64,000 bases of DNA from NCBI GenBank assembly GCA_051294375.1, contig CM119268.1:981218-1045217 (forward strand), in the 5' to 3' direction. The translations under genes were made by a program, and so were the position numbers. This document shows positions 51,470 to 63,400 of the stretch, piece by piece. Each line of letters starts with the position of its first letter. Position 1 is the first letter of the stretch. The notes beneath the pieces are model-generated. The model was not told the DNA's origin. It was given only the letters and a program-made list of their open reading frames with translations, and made no database searches. The stretch comes from Paraspadella gotoi (Eukaryota; Chaetognatha).

Positions 51470-54400
51470 ATAAAAATTCTAGCCTCCTTGGCGAGGGGTG
51501 AAAAAAAATCTCTACTAATGTACTTTTTATTCTTTCTCTTGATATCTATTATTTTTTGCGAGAAGCTTAGAACAAAACCGCTTTATTTCCCTATGTATAT
51601 TATTACATACATATATGATTTATATTCTCTATCGAAAATCAAAAAAAAATAGAGAGAGAGAGAGAGAGGGAAAAAAAAAGATAAAAAGAAGTACAAACCT
51701 ATTTCCCTTATATAAAATACATGTATATTTATTTTAGCGAATCATCAATATAAAAAAAGAGAAAGAAACAGAGAAAAAGAGAGAAAGAGAGATAGAGAGA
51801 GAGAGAATCAGAGAGAGAGAGAAAAGAAAGAAAAAAGGGGGGGTATGAGTTATCAGTTATCACTCGTTCCCGAGATCGCGCCCTTTTCGCCCTGCGGTTA
51901 AAACAGGGCGAAGTGAGAGAGTTGAAGGAGCGAGTTGGTTGTGAGACGAGGTGGTTGTGAGACGGAAAGTGAGCAGAGGGGGGGGGGTGATAGAATGATG
52001 ATGACGATGATGATGATGACTACGTGATTCGAGAGTCCTTTTACGGTCGAGAAAAGATAAAAAGTATAATTCTCACATTTGACCTTTTTGCGACGAACCT
52101 GACTGAAAAAATATTGTGACCATTTGAAACCCCCCCCGCCATAAAAATTTAACCATACGAAAACGCGTCTACGATTTTAATATTTTGAAAATAGATACAT
52201 GAAGAAAAAACATATTTTTTATATATAAATTCCCTGATAGTTAATTATAATATTTATACACTTTATCTACTTCTTTCAAATGGTCTCCCTTTCTCTGTCT
52301 CTATCTCTCTCTCACTCTCTCTATCTTTATACACTTTAGCTACATCTCTTTCTTCTTCCGCCTTGCTATTTATTTTTACCCCCAACCCACCACCTCACCC
52401 CCACCTAACCCCCCCAACCCCTATACACTAAGGCGTAGTAAAATTTCTAAATTTAACTTTAATTAAAATTCTAACAGTGAGGAACGAACAAAATTATACT
52501 AATGAACATTTCTGTATAAAAAATGTTATTATAAATTTCTCAATTTACGCATTAGTACTAATCTAATAAATGTTAAAATTTCAAAAGTTTTTTCTAAGAT
52601 ATTTTTGCAGATTTGGATTCGTCATAAAAAGTTTATAAAAAGAGATATAATTCTTTTTAAAAAATTATTTCATTAAGTGGGTCAAAAATCAGAAAAAACA
52701 TATTTTAATCTGAAAATTAACTTTTTATATATTAAATATAGTTTTTCTAATTTTTAACGATGAAAATGAGATGAATTTTTAAAAATGAGTTATATTTTCT
52801 TTTATCAACTTTTGACGAGTAATTTAAATCTGCAATCAAAATTAATAAAAGCCGATTTTATAAGGATAGTACTATATATAAATAAGCCTAATGCGAAAAT
52901 TATAAAAAAAAACATAAAATTAATTTTTTTTTACAAATTAATGTTCACTGATGGTATGTTGTTCATAATTGACTTTTAGAATTTTCGTACGTAACTTTCA
53001 CTACTCTCTACTGTACACTTCCACAACCTAGCCAAACTCTTTTCATCTCAGTTTCTCTTTAATTGACTCAGTCTCTGTCTCTCTCTCTAACTCTATTATT
53101 CTCACTTTCTCCCTCCCAGTCAACGGGATCCCCTATCCCTTATCTCCTTCCCATTCGAACAATTCGCTCTGCGGGAGTCAGACCCTGCTGCTCCCGTCCA
53201 CGTCCCACTCCCAGCAGCAATCTCAACAGCCGCCGCTTCTACAGCAATCTCAACAGCCGCCGCTCCTACAGCAACAGCATCGCCATCTGGGTTCGATCTT
53301 CGCTCAGCGGGTCCCCGAGTACAGGTAGGTGCATCGAGGGCGAAGGATTTAGATTTAAACGATTAAATGGTTAAATTAAATTAAATTAAATTGTTAAATT
53401 GTTTTTCTGGTCACGTGATCGATTTAAAACCGATTCATCCCTGTCAGTTGTTGAAGAAATCTGCTGTACTATAGTTCCCGTGTTACTTTGAAAAAATATT
53501 AAGTTTCTTTTTAAAAATCGGCTTTTGGTTACACGCACACACTCACGCACACACACACGAATAAAAAAAACCCGAGAAGTTCACTTGTTAGACGAGTTCA
53601 TCCAATTAAATAAATAATGAGGATCGGAAAAAAACGCCATTGCGATTCATATAAAGAGCGTTTTATATAATATTCTAATATTAATATATTTAATTCAAAG
53701 TTACGCTGAGATGAATTATATAATTATTAGAGAATCTTTAAATAATTCAAATCAAAAATATATTTCAGATTTATTGATAATTGTACAATTCTGAAGAACA
53801 TTCTGAAAAAAAAAATGTATACTACAAATCCTTAAAATTCGGATTTGTTATAGTGTTTTTTTTTTAAATAATATTCATGAAAAATAATCTTGGCCGCGTC
53901 TTAAAATGTCAAATTTGTTCGTTTAGGCTGACGCCTGATTACGAATCGGTCCAACGGCATCGCCATCTGTACAACCTTTCGTCTTCGAGGTTAGCGGTGG
54001 ATGTGAGGGCGACGGCGGCGGTGTTAGAGAGAGAGAGAGAGAGANNNNNNNNNNGTGTAGTACGGACAGAATTAAATTAAATTACCTGCTCTTTCTTTTT
54101 TCTTTTCGAGGCCAAGGAACTGAGTTTCGCCCTTTTTCTCTCTTCTCGCTATAGTTCATTCGATATTAAAAAAAACAAATTCGCTCTAATTGCCGCTTTT
54201 AACTCGTACATTAAAACAAAAGAAATTTTCATCGATAGTAATGTTATAATTGTTTAAATTTCTGTTCCACAAAATTAAAAAAAAAAACACTATCCATCCC
54301 GGTGTAAGTATGTGGATATATGAAAAATTGCAATATTACTCGTTTTACTATATTAGACTTTACAATTTTATATTCAAATTTTAAAAATAAATGTAAAAAT

Positions 54401-57400
54401 TTAATAAATTTTACTTTATATTAGATTTAATTACATTCTTTTTATACAGTATATTCTTTTATAATGTAATGGGGAAAGGGATGTTAGTGTTGTCTTCTGG
54501 AAATAGAGGGAGCATCTATACAACATATATAATGTATAATTATATATATGTATATATCATCAATTCTTTTGTTTTTTTGAGGTCAAAACTAAAATTCAAT
54601 GTCAAACTTAATAACTTGTTCCTTTGTTTCTGGATTTTTAATTTCTCGAGGTCATCCTCGATCATTTTTATTTTCTCAAGGACGTCCCATATCATTTTTA
54701 TTTTCTCAAGGACGTCCCATATTATTTTTATTTTCTCAAGGACGTCCCATATTATCTTTTATTTTCTCAAGGTCTTCCCATATCATTTTTATTTTTCAAG
54801 GTCGTCCCATATCATTTTTTATTTCTCAAGTCGTCCCATATCATTTTATTCTCAAGGTCATCCCATATCATTTTTATTTTCTTCAAGGTCTCCCATATCA
54901 TTTTTATTTTTTCAAGGTCATCCCATATCATTTTTATTTTTTCAAGGTCATCCCATATCATTTTTATTTTTTCAAGGTCATCCCATATCATTTTTATTTT
55001 TTCAAGGTCATCCCATATCATTTTTATTTTTCAAGGTCATCCCATATCATTTTTATTTTTCAAGGTCATCCCATATCATTTTTTTTTCTCAAGGTCGTCC
55101 CATATCATTTTTATTTTTTCAAGGTCGATCCATATCATTTTTATTTTTTTCAAGGTCATCCCATATCATTTTTATTTCTCAAGGTCATCCCATATCATTT
55201 TTATTTCTCAAGGTCATCCATATCATTTTTATTTTCTCAAGGTCATCCCATATCATTTATTTTCTCAAGGTCATCCCATATCACGGACTCGGACGATTCG
55301 AACCTTCACTTTCAACCATCCTCCTTTGGCGTCGTTTCGGGTGAGAACGAAAAATATTATTTGGCAAAAAATGAAGATTATAATAAGTAATTTGCAAATT
55401 TTACTTGAAAAAATGAAAATAATGTTGAGAATGACACTTATGATGTTGAGAATGACATTTATGATGTTGAGAATGACACTTAGCAAAAATTAACACCATT
55501 TGGAAAAATGACGATGATTATTATTATAATGGTAATGATTAGCAAACTTATCAAAAATATGCCTTAAAAAATAAAACAAAACCTTTAATGAAAACTGAAA
55601 AAAAAATTAAAACTAAAAATTACGATTAAATTGCAAATGCGTTTAAATTGCAAATGCGATTAAATTGCATATGCGATTAAATTGCAAAAGCAATTAAATT
55701 GCAAAGGCGATTAAATTGCAAAGGCAATTAAATTGCAAAGGCGATTAAATTGCAAAGGCAATTAAATTGCAAAGGCGATTAAATTGCAAAGGAAATTAAA
55801 TAGCAAAGGCGATTAAATTGCAAAGACAATTAAATTGCAAAGGCAATTAAATTGCAAATGCGATTAAATTGCAAATTGATTCGAAGATACTTTCGAAGAA
55901 ACTGAGAGAAAAAAAAGATTTTTTTTCAATTTTAGGTGAAGCCTTAAAAAAAAAAACAAAAAAAAACAAAAAAAAAACAATGCCTCTGTGGTTTTTTTTT
56001 ACGATCAGAGAAAACGGAAACCTTTTGTTTCAACTTTTTTTTATCGAGATTTAGGGATTACAGGGAAATTGTATACTTAGTTTACAAAAATAGAAACCCC
56101 CCACAAAAAATATAAAAAAATCATTATTTTTTGATTTTGTGGCTCGAAACAAAGTGCGTCGTATTGTCAAGTTCGATTTAATGTTCGTGGATATTTTGAA
56201 CTTTTCCCCCCAAAACGAAATTCATATTTTATCAAACTTTTAATCAGGCGAACTTTCTTCGACGCCCAGCGACGGCGAACCGTCGGGCGGATCTCACCCT
56301 CACCTCTGCCCTTACCCGAGCCTGACCCCGAATCAGGCGGCCCGCGTCACCTACCCTCTCGTGGCCAACCAGGCGGCGGCGTCCTCCACGCCGCTTCACG
56401 AACCCGCCGCCTCGACCAATCAGCTTCATCAGCCCTCGACCAATCAGCTTCATCAGCCCTCGACCAATCAACTTCACCATTCGCTGTCGTCCTCGGCCAA
56501 TCAGCAGCTTACTTTCCTTCACTTTTCCCCTCACCTCACTCAATCTTCGCCCGGAGTGCCTCCGTCACAAATTCAGTCGATCAGGTTAATGAGACAGATT
56601 TGGGTAAGTTTGGTAAGTTTAAATATCAACCCAATCTATCCCAATTTATTCCAGAACCATTCCGAATCGTAATCCCCCTCCATACCCCGGCACCGCTGGA
56701 GGGGGCCACGTTTCCTCTTCCGCCAATCACATCGCGTCCTCAAATCACGTGCCGCCTTTGACCAATCAGGGAGCTTCGATTCAAGTCGGCGGAGCTCTCA
56801 TGAATATCGGAAATGGCCTTTCCAACGGGTGAGGAAATATTTCTTTTATTTATCCTCGTACGATTATTTGACTGCAATAAAATAGTAAAATATAATACTC
56901 AAATTACCTAATATTTTAAGTACGAGATTTCTCCCTCAGCTTCGAAGACGTCCGGCTGCTCGGCTCGAGCGTAACCGCCGGCGCCACCGGCTACGTACCC
57001 ATTATTCATTCCGGCGCCGGTTTCGTCGCCGCCCCTCACGCCGCCTACGACGCCCCTCACGCCGGCGCTCTCTTGCCGAGAGTCGGGGATCGGCCGGCGT
57101 CGCTCATAATCCAACCGACGTTTTTGAAGGCCGATAATCGGCACCGACAAACTCTGCCGGATTTGCAGAGCCAAGGTAAAAAAAGGAAATTTTGAATAAA
57201 CAATCTTTTATGTCAACAGCCGAGTTGCCTGTGATGTCCATTGGGATGGTGCATCTCACTGTTGGCTTTGGGGGCTTCCGACCCTCAGTGACGCCTTCAT
57301 CACTGGCGCGAGTACCCTAGGACGGTCTCGCTTTGCCAACACAGATGGAAGTCGTTAGGAATTGGAAGGAAAGCAACGCTTGGGATGTGTGTTCCCCCTT

Positions 57401-60400
57401 CGAGCAATGGATAACGATGGTGGATGTGAGGCGGTGTGAATATACCGCCACGCTTTAAAACTTATTTTTGAAAATTTATTCAAGGAAAAATTGACTTATA
57501 TTTGATTTAGATTAAATTTCCCTTTACACGGTTATTTTGATATGAGGAAAAAAGATAATCTCAATCTACTCAAAATCTGACTTTAGACAGACTTTGGAGG
57601 TTTAAGACCTCCATCACTCATACAAGATAATGACATAGCGGATCCTTGCAATCTTTTATTCGAGACTCTTTCACAGACTCGTTTATTCACTCCCAGAGTA
57701 TATTATCTTCACTCAAAATAAAATCTAAAAATTAAATCTTCCCCTCGTCACGTGTCAGGTCTTCCTCGCGAATACACCCAAAGCGAATCGATGCTTCAAG
57801 AAGCCTTCCTTCACCAAAGCCCCGGCCTCGTCGTCGGAGGCCACGCCCCCTTGGAGGCCAATCTCGATTTCGGACGAGACTTCCCAGGCGATCCAGGCGT
57901 GGCTCTCTCCCCTCGCGACGATCCCCAAACTCGCCTTCAAGGAACTCAAGCTCAGCCTCGACCAGCCCATTTGCAACCTCACCTTCAGCGTCAGAACGCC
58001 CCATTCTGCGCGCCCCGTGGCGGCGGCGTCGTCGCCAGTTACAGCGTCCCGGACCTTCACAGCGCCGCCTTGCGTCCGAAAGACGAGGTGGACGAAGACC
58101 GGACGCGGACGTCGCGTCACAAGAGCGTCACGCGGTTGACGGTAAGATTAGTATTGGGGGGGGAATTTTTATAAAAGGTTGTAAAACTTAAGATTGGGTC
58201 AAGTCTCAATTTATTTTTAAAAAAGTCACAAAGATATCTCCAAAGAACATTAAATTAAAAGAAAATTTCACAAGATTTCTCATAATTTATGTCCTGTCGA
58301 TCCTTTCCAGAACGAAGAGGAAGATCACATATACGACACTCCACCGGACGCCTCGTTCGATTCCCGCCAATCGCCACGCCCCCCGGGCATCCCTCCCTCC
58401 GCGTCGCAACCCCTCGCCCACTCCTCCCATCCCCAACAACCCCGCCTTCCACAGCCCGCCAACCTCCTCGATCAAAGACAAAGACTGGAGGCGAATCCCG
58501 GCGCCGAGAATCTCAACCATCTCCTCGAGAACTTGTCCGCGATCGGCGTCGACGACGGCGTTGGCGTCGTCGGCGACCGACTCGAAGGTTGGCCGGATGC
58601 CTGCCTCTCGTCTCCTAACGGCCTCGTCGACGGTCGCGACTCAACCGCCTCGAACCAAGCCTTCCGCGTCCACGAGACTCTCGGCGATGCCGACTTTTTC
58701 GATCCCCGGGCGCCGGCGAAGCCTCCGCGTCTCGGCGTCGACAATGAAGACGCGTTGGGCGCCATCGAGAATCCCCTCTACAGCAGCGACGACGACGACG
58801 TCGTTGTGGGCGTGTCTCGGCGGACGAACGGCGACCGACATCGAAGTTCCGGCGCCAAGACGGAAGGGGATTCCGGACTGGAGGTCGACGCCCACATCAG
58901 CTACGCTGCGCCGTCTTCGGGCGACCCGGCGTCAATGATTGGGCAGTTGTGCCGAGGAGAACCCGCAGAGAGGCTGGAACTCTTGCTCGCGGGAGGGAAG
59001 GAAAAGTTGGAAGAAAAACCCGGTGAGTTGAATTGAAAATGGGGGGGGGGTGAGGAAATGTGAAGGTCTAACTCTATTTATGTACGACGTTTGTAGGACA
59101 TGGTACCGCGACATAAGTAATAAGTATTCGTATAATATTACATACAATTATAAAAAATATTAAAAATATGCATTATCTTTCGTGCATAAACAATAAACAT
59201 CATAAACCGAAGAGAGGCTATTGACTATAGTATTCTCGCATTGCTAAATGTCATAATAATTCTGTTTCTTAGAAAAGAAACATTTTTTATTCTAAACTTG
59301 ACGTTATTTCGCTATTATTGATAAAATAACACGCCGCTAAAGATAAAAATGAGGCAATTATTCTTGGCAAATTCGAGGTTTTTAATTCCAGCCCGTCTAA
59401 AAATCCTTCAGCTCGCGTTTCCCCGACGGGCGATTCGTCCGTCTCGCCGAACGATTCCCTCGGTTCGCCAGACGACCAAGAAAAGTCAGTCATCAGTCAA
59501 GAGACGGGCTACCAGACGGACTCGGAGAAGGGCGACCCGTCCTCCTGTCATCGGGGGCCGAGGCAGCAACCGCCTCAGCCGCAGCAGCGCAAGAAGAAGG
59601 CCGCTCGATCGAGGGAGCAGCCGGAGACGATAGCGACGACGACTGCTTCGTCGTCGTCATCGTCGTCGCCGGACAAACTGCAGAGTTGCAAGTCGTCGCC
59701 GTCGTCGTCGCACTCGAAAGCGTTAAACCAATTGCAAGCGGTTTTGAGTAAGTCTATTTGTTTGTTTGTTTGTTTCTTTGTTTGTTTATAAACTCATTTG
59801 TTGAAAAATTTGTTTGATAAATTATGAACAAGTATATAGGTATTTTTTTCAATAATTAAATATCGCATTGAAGGAGCGAATTAACCAATAAACATTAAAC
59901 AGAAAACAAACAATTGATTCAATGTTCATTTGTTCCCCGCTTCATTCCCCTTCTCTCCGCCAGACGCCGCCGACGGTCCCGGCGATTCCTCCTCGGACGA
60001 AGCCACGTCGGCCGCCGTCGCAACGCCGTCTCCGACCGGCGCCCGCCACGCTCCCGGAGGTCGCGCCGCTCCGCCGCTGCCGCTGCGGCGACGCGACGCC
60101 GACAACGAAACGATTCAATGTCTCGATCTCTCGAAAATCGACGAACTTTACGGCGTCAATGGACAAGCCGCCATGGGCGCCGGTGATCCTAGCGCGACGC
60201 CGCCGACGACGACGCCGCCGCCGCCTAGAAACAGTCTCCCCACGTTGGACGGAGCAGATTCGCCAGGGAGCGAGCCGAGGGAATCTCCTCGTAGCGAAAT
60301 TAGGAACACGGGTAGGGAAAAGGGGCAGAATCTGGGAAATGGCGGGGCTATGGCAACGGGGAGACATGTGTGATGCCGACTGGTGGCGCTCAGGGCTTTG

Positions 60401-63400
60401 GACCTGCAGTGACCAACCCACGTCACTGGCGTGCTCATACCGGCACCATCACACTTGACCGTGAGGGGATTAAAGCCGGAACTAACGGTTGGTAAGCGAG
60501 TAGTTTGCTGTCCAAGGTAATGAGACAAGCTGGGTTTTACCAATCTATACGAGAGGAGAATTCAGGATTCGCCCCAGTGGTTCCGATTGTTTTTGTAAAT
60601 CTCGGTCCCTTAATTCTTGATATTTCGATTCCTCCTCTTTTTCTTTCTTTTATTCGTTCTTTTCTTTCCTTTCTTTTAATTTAATACCACTTGTTTACTT
60701 TCCCCTTTATCCAGTTTCGTCTCCCGCCATGTTGAACCAAAGCGCTGAGATCGAAAGCGTCGGGTCTTCTCCCTCGGCCGGGGGCGGCGCTGGCGTCGAC
60801 GGCGAAAAAGAATCGCGTCGTCATGACAACGAGAGAAACGACAAACGCGACACGGCCTACGGGACGGACGAGGAGCGGGAGGAGGAGGAGGAGGAGGAGG
60901 AAGAGAACGGGAAAAGTTACAGGTGAGTCTTATTGCTATTTTGGAGTAATTAATTAGTTGCGCCGCGAGTACTCGCGGAGCAACTCTATGAGTGACTTTT
61001 CGGTCGGTCTGTCTGTATGTTTGTCCGTCCGTCTGTCTATCTTACGTTAAAAATGCACATAATTTGCCTATAGTTGCTCATTTGTTAAGACAGAAAAAAC
61101 CTCAAATCTAAGGGACTGCTAGCGCCGCCTTCAGGAAATACTAAAACTATAAAGAATGAAAGACGCAATTCCGATGCAGTTCGCGTCATAATTATTGGTA
61201 GTCATGTCGCGTCATGTCATGTCATGTCCTGTCACGAGAAATACACGTTAAAATAAAGTCACTGCGGCGCAACACATCGGATGTACTGATCTTGTTTTTC
61301 TTTTAATCGTGTCTTTTATTTTTTTTCCACAATTTGGGTTTTTATTGTCAATCAGTGATTCAGTATAATTTTTATCTGGGAAGGTCCCGCCAATTTAATC
61401 GGCACCGAAATGACGTACCACAAAACTCTTTTGATAAAGAACAATACTAATTGCTCTGACAATAAAAAAAATAAAATCGAATTAAACCATTACGTCATAA
61501 CGTGTGACAGTCGGAATCCGAAGGCGGATAAAATAAACTAAAAAAACTCGATTCCAACTCGATAACCAGTTTCTATCGCTGAATAAAATCCACTTAAATT
61601 AATCGGTTTCGAAATTTTTAAACGTTTCGTTTTTCGCTACTTTTGCGATATTTGCAGTTGGGGTCCGATGAAGATGGCGGCGATGAACGGTTTAGCGCTG
61701 ACGACGCCAGAGGCGCTCTCGGTCTTGTCGGGGCCGGACAAAAGAGCGCCGCCGACGGACGAAAGAATTCGGGAGTTGGAAAATAAAATCAAAGGGGGAC
61801 AGGTGAGCAAACTTATCTAAGGAAAGGATTATACTCTTGCAAGGAAGAATCAGAATGTCTTGATCGTGGCGTTTTTAATGATTTTTCCGAGTTTTTGTTT
61901 TGTTTTTTTTTTGGTCCGTTTATCAATCTACGAGTTTGAAGAGACAGTAATAATTGTTATGAGTTAGTGACAGAAGCGTTCAATATAACGTTGACGTTTA
62001 GTTGAACGTTTTGATGATAAGATCGTCGCTCTTAACTTTTGAACGCGTTGGTGGATTTTAGTCCACCATAAGTTTTACTTACTTTTTGCCTCTTCACTTT
62101 CACTCTTCACTTGTCGGCATTTTCATTTTTTACTTCCTATAATTCATATTTTCTCTCACTTTAACTTACACTTTAAACTCTCGTCTTTTTCCCTAATCAC
62201 TTTCACCGATTTCCCCCCCCTTCCCCCCCCCCCTTTCTCCGCACCCCAGGTCTTCGCGGAGTTCGAGAAGATCCCGCGAAAGAGACCCAACATGTTGATG
62301 GACGTGACGACGGCGTCGGCGGAGGAGAACGAGTCACGGAATCGCTTCAAGGACGTCCTGCCCTACGAGGACACGAGAGTCAAACTCAAACCGACGGGCA
62401 GCAACCCGGCCGGCTACGTCAATGCCTCGCACATTCAAGTAACGGAGTTTATAGGGCGGTCTATTAGTCGGTTTGAATAATTTTGCTTTCTTTTAAGTCA
62501 TACCGAATATGATTTGATTAAAGTTGATATTGCACTATGACTAGTAATTAAACAAAACCAAATAAACAAGATTTTATGGCTGCGTTTCAAAAAAAAAAAA
62601 TATATATATATATATAATTATTAATTATAAATATTTTTCAAATTATCAATATTTGAGGCGGAATAAAAAATCTAATTAACTTTTTATTAAATTTAATCAA
62701 ATCAAATATATATTTATTATTATTAAATTCAGGTTCAGTACCAGGACGTGTCCTTGCGCTACATCGCGGCACAAGCCCCGATGGGCAACACGGTGGCGTC
62801 GTGGTGGGCGCTCATTTGGGAGAACGACGTCAGGATCATCGCCATGTTGACCGACGTCGGGGGTCAGAGGTAAAGGAGGGCCCCCACTATAGGGTGGATG
62901 ACGGAAAATATCACAGGGCCTCGCTATCGAGACAGAACGACTGTAGGGTTGGTGATAAACGCGATTAAGGGAAGGGCAAAGGTCACAGGGTTGAGAATTA
63001 GGGGGGGGTTCAAACTTCATAGTTAGGAAGTGGAAGTCGTATTTCACCGTTTCAGTGTGTGGAAGGCCTTATTGGAATTGTAAAAGTTTAAACTGTCAAA
63101 GTTGTAAAACAAGGTTGGCCGATAATTAAAATTCGAGCAAGAGAGCGGCGTCGTAGCTCGGTTTCGCTTAATCCTCACCCCGTCCGCAGCCCGTCGACTT
63201 ACTCCGCTAAACCCACCAAACCGACCTCGCCTATTGGATCGAGCAGAAGCTTTCCTTACTTTCCCGATACCGTAGGGAACAAGAGCAAGTTGAAGTTCGG
63301 AGAAGTAAGTTAACATTAACCTAAGAAAATTGAAATATAAACTTGGAAATAATCCTGCTATTTTTCCCACAGTTCCATGTGTCTCTCCAACTGTGCAACG

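Noticed and set aside
54469-55390. Two long overlapping + ORFs over the 30-bp minisatellite
   Set aside because: Translation of the tandem repeat. Only the last 71 bases are supported as an exon, by splice phase.
59349-59633. Arg-rich + ORF that formally continues from exon 23
   Set aside because: It ends early and is compositionally odd; the frame shifted by one base gives typical linker sequence through to the donor.
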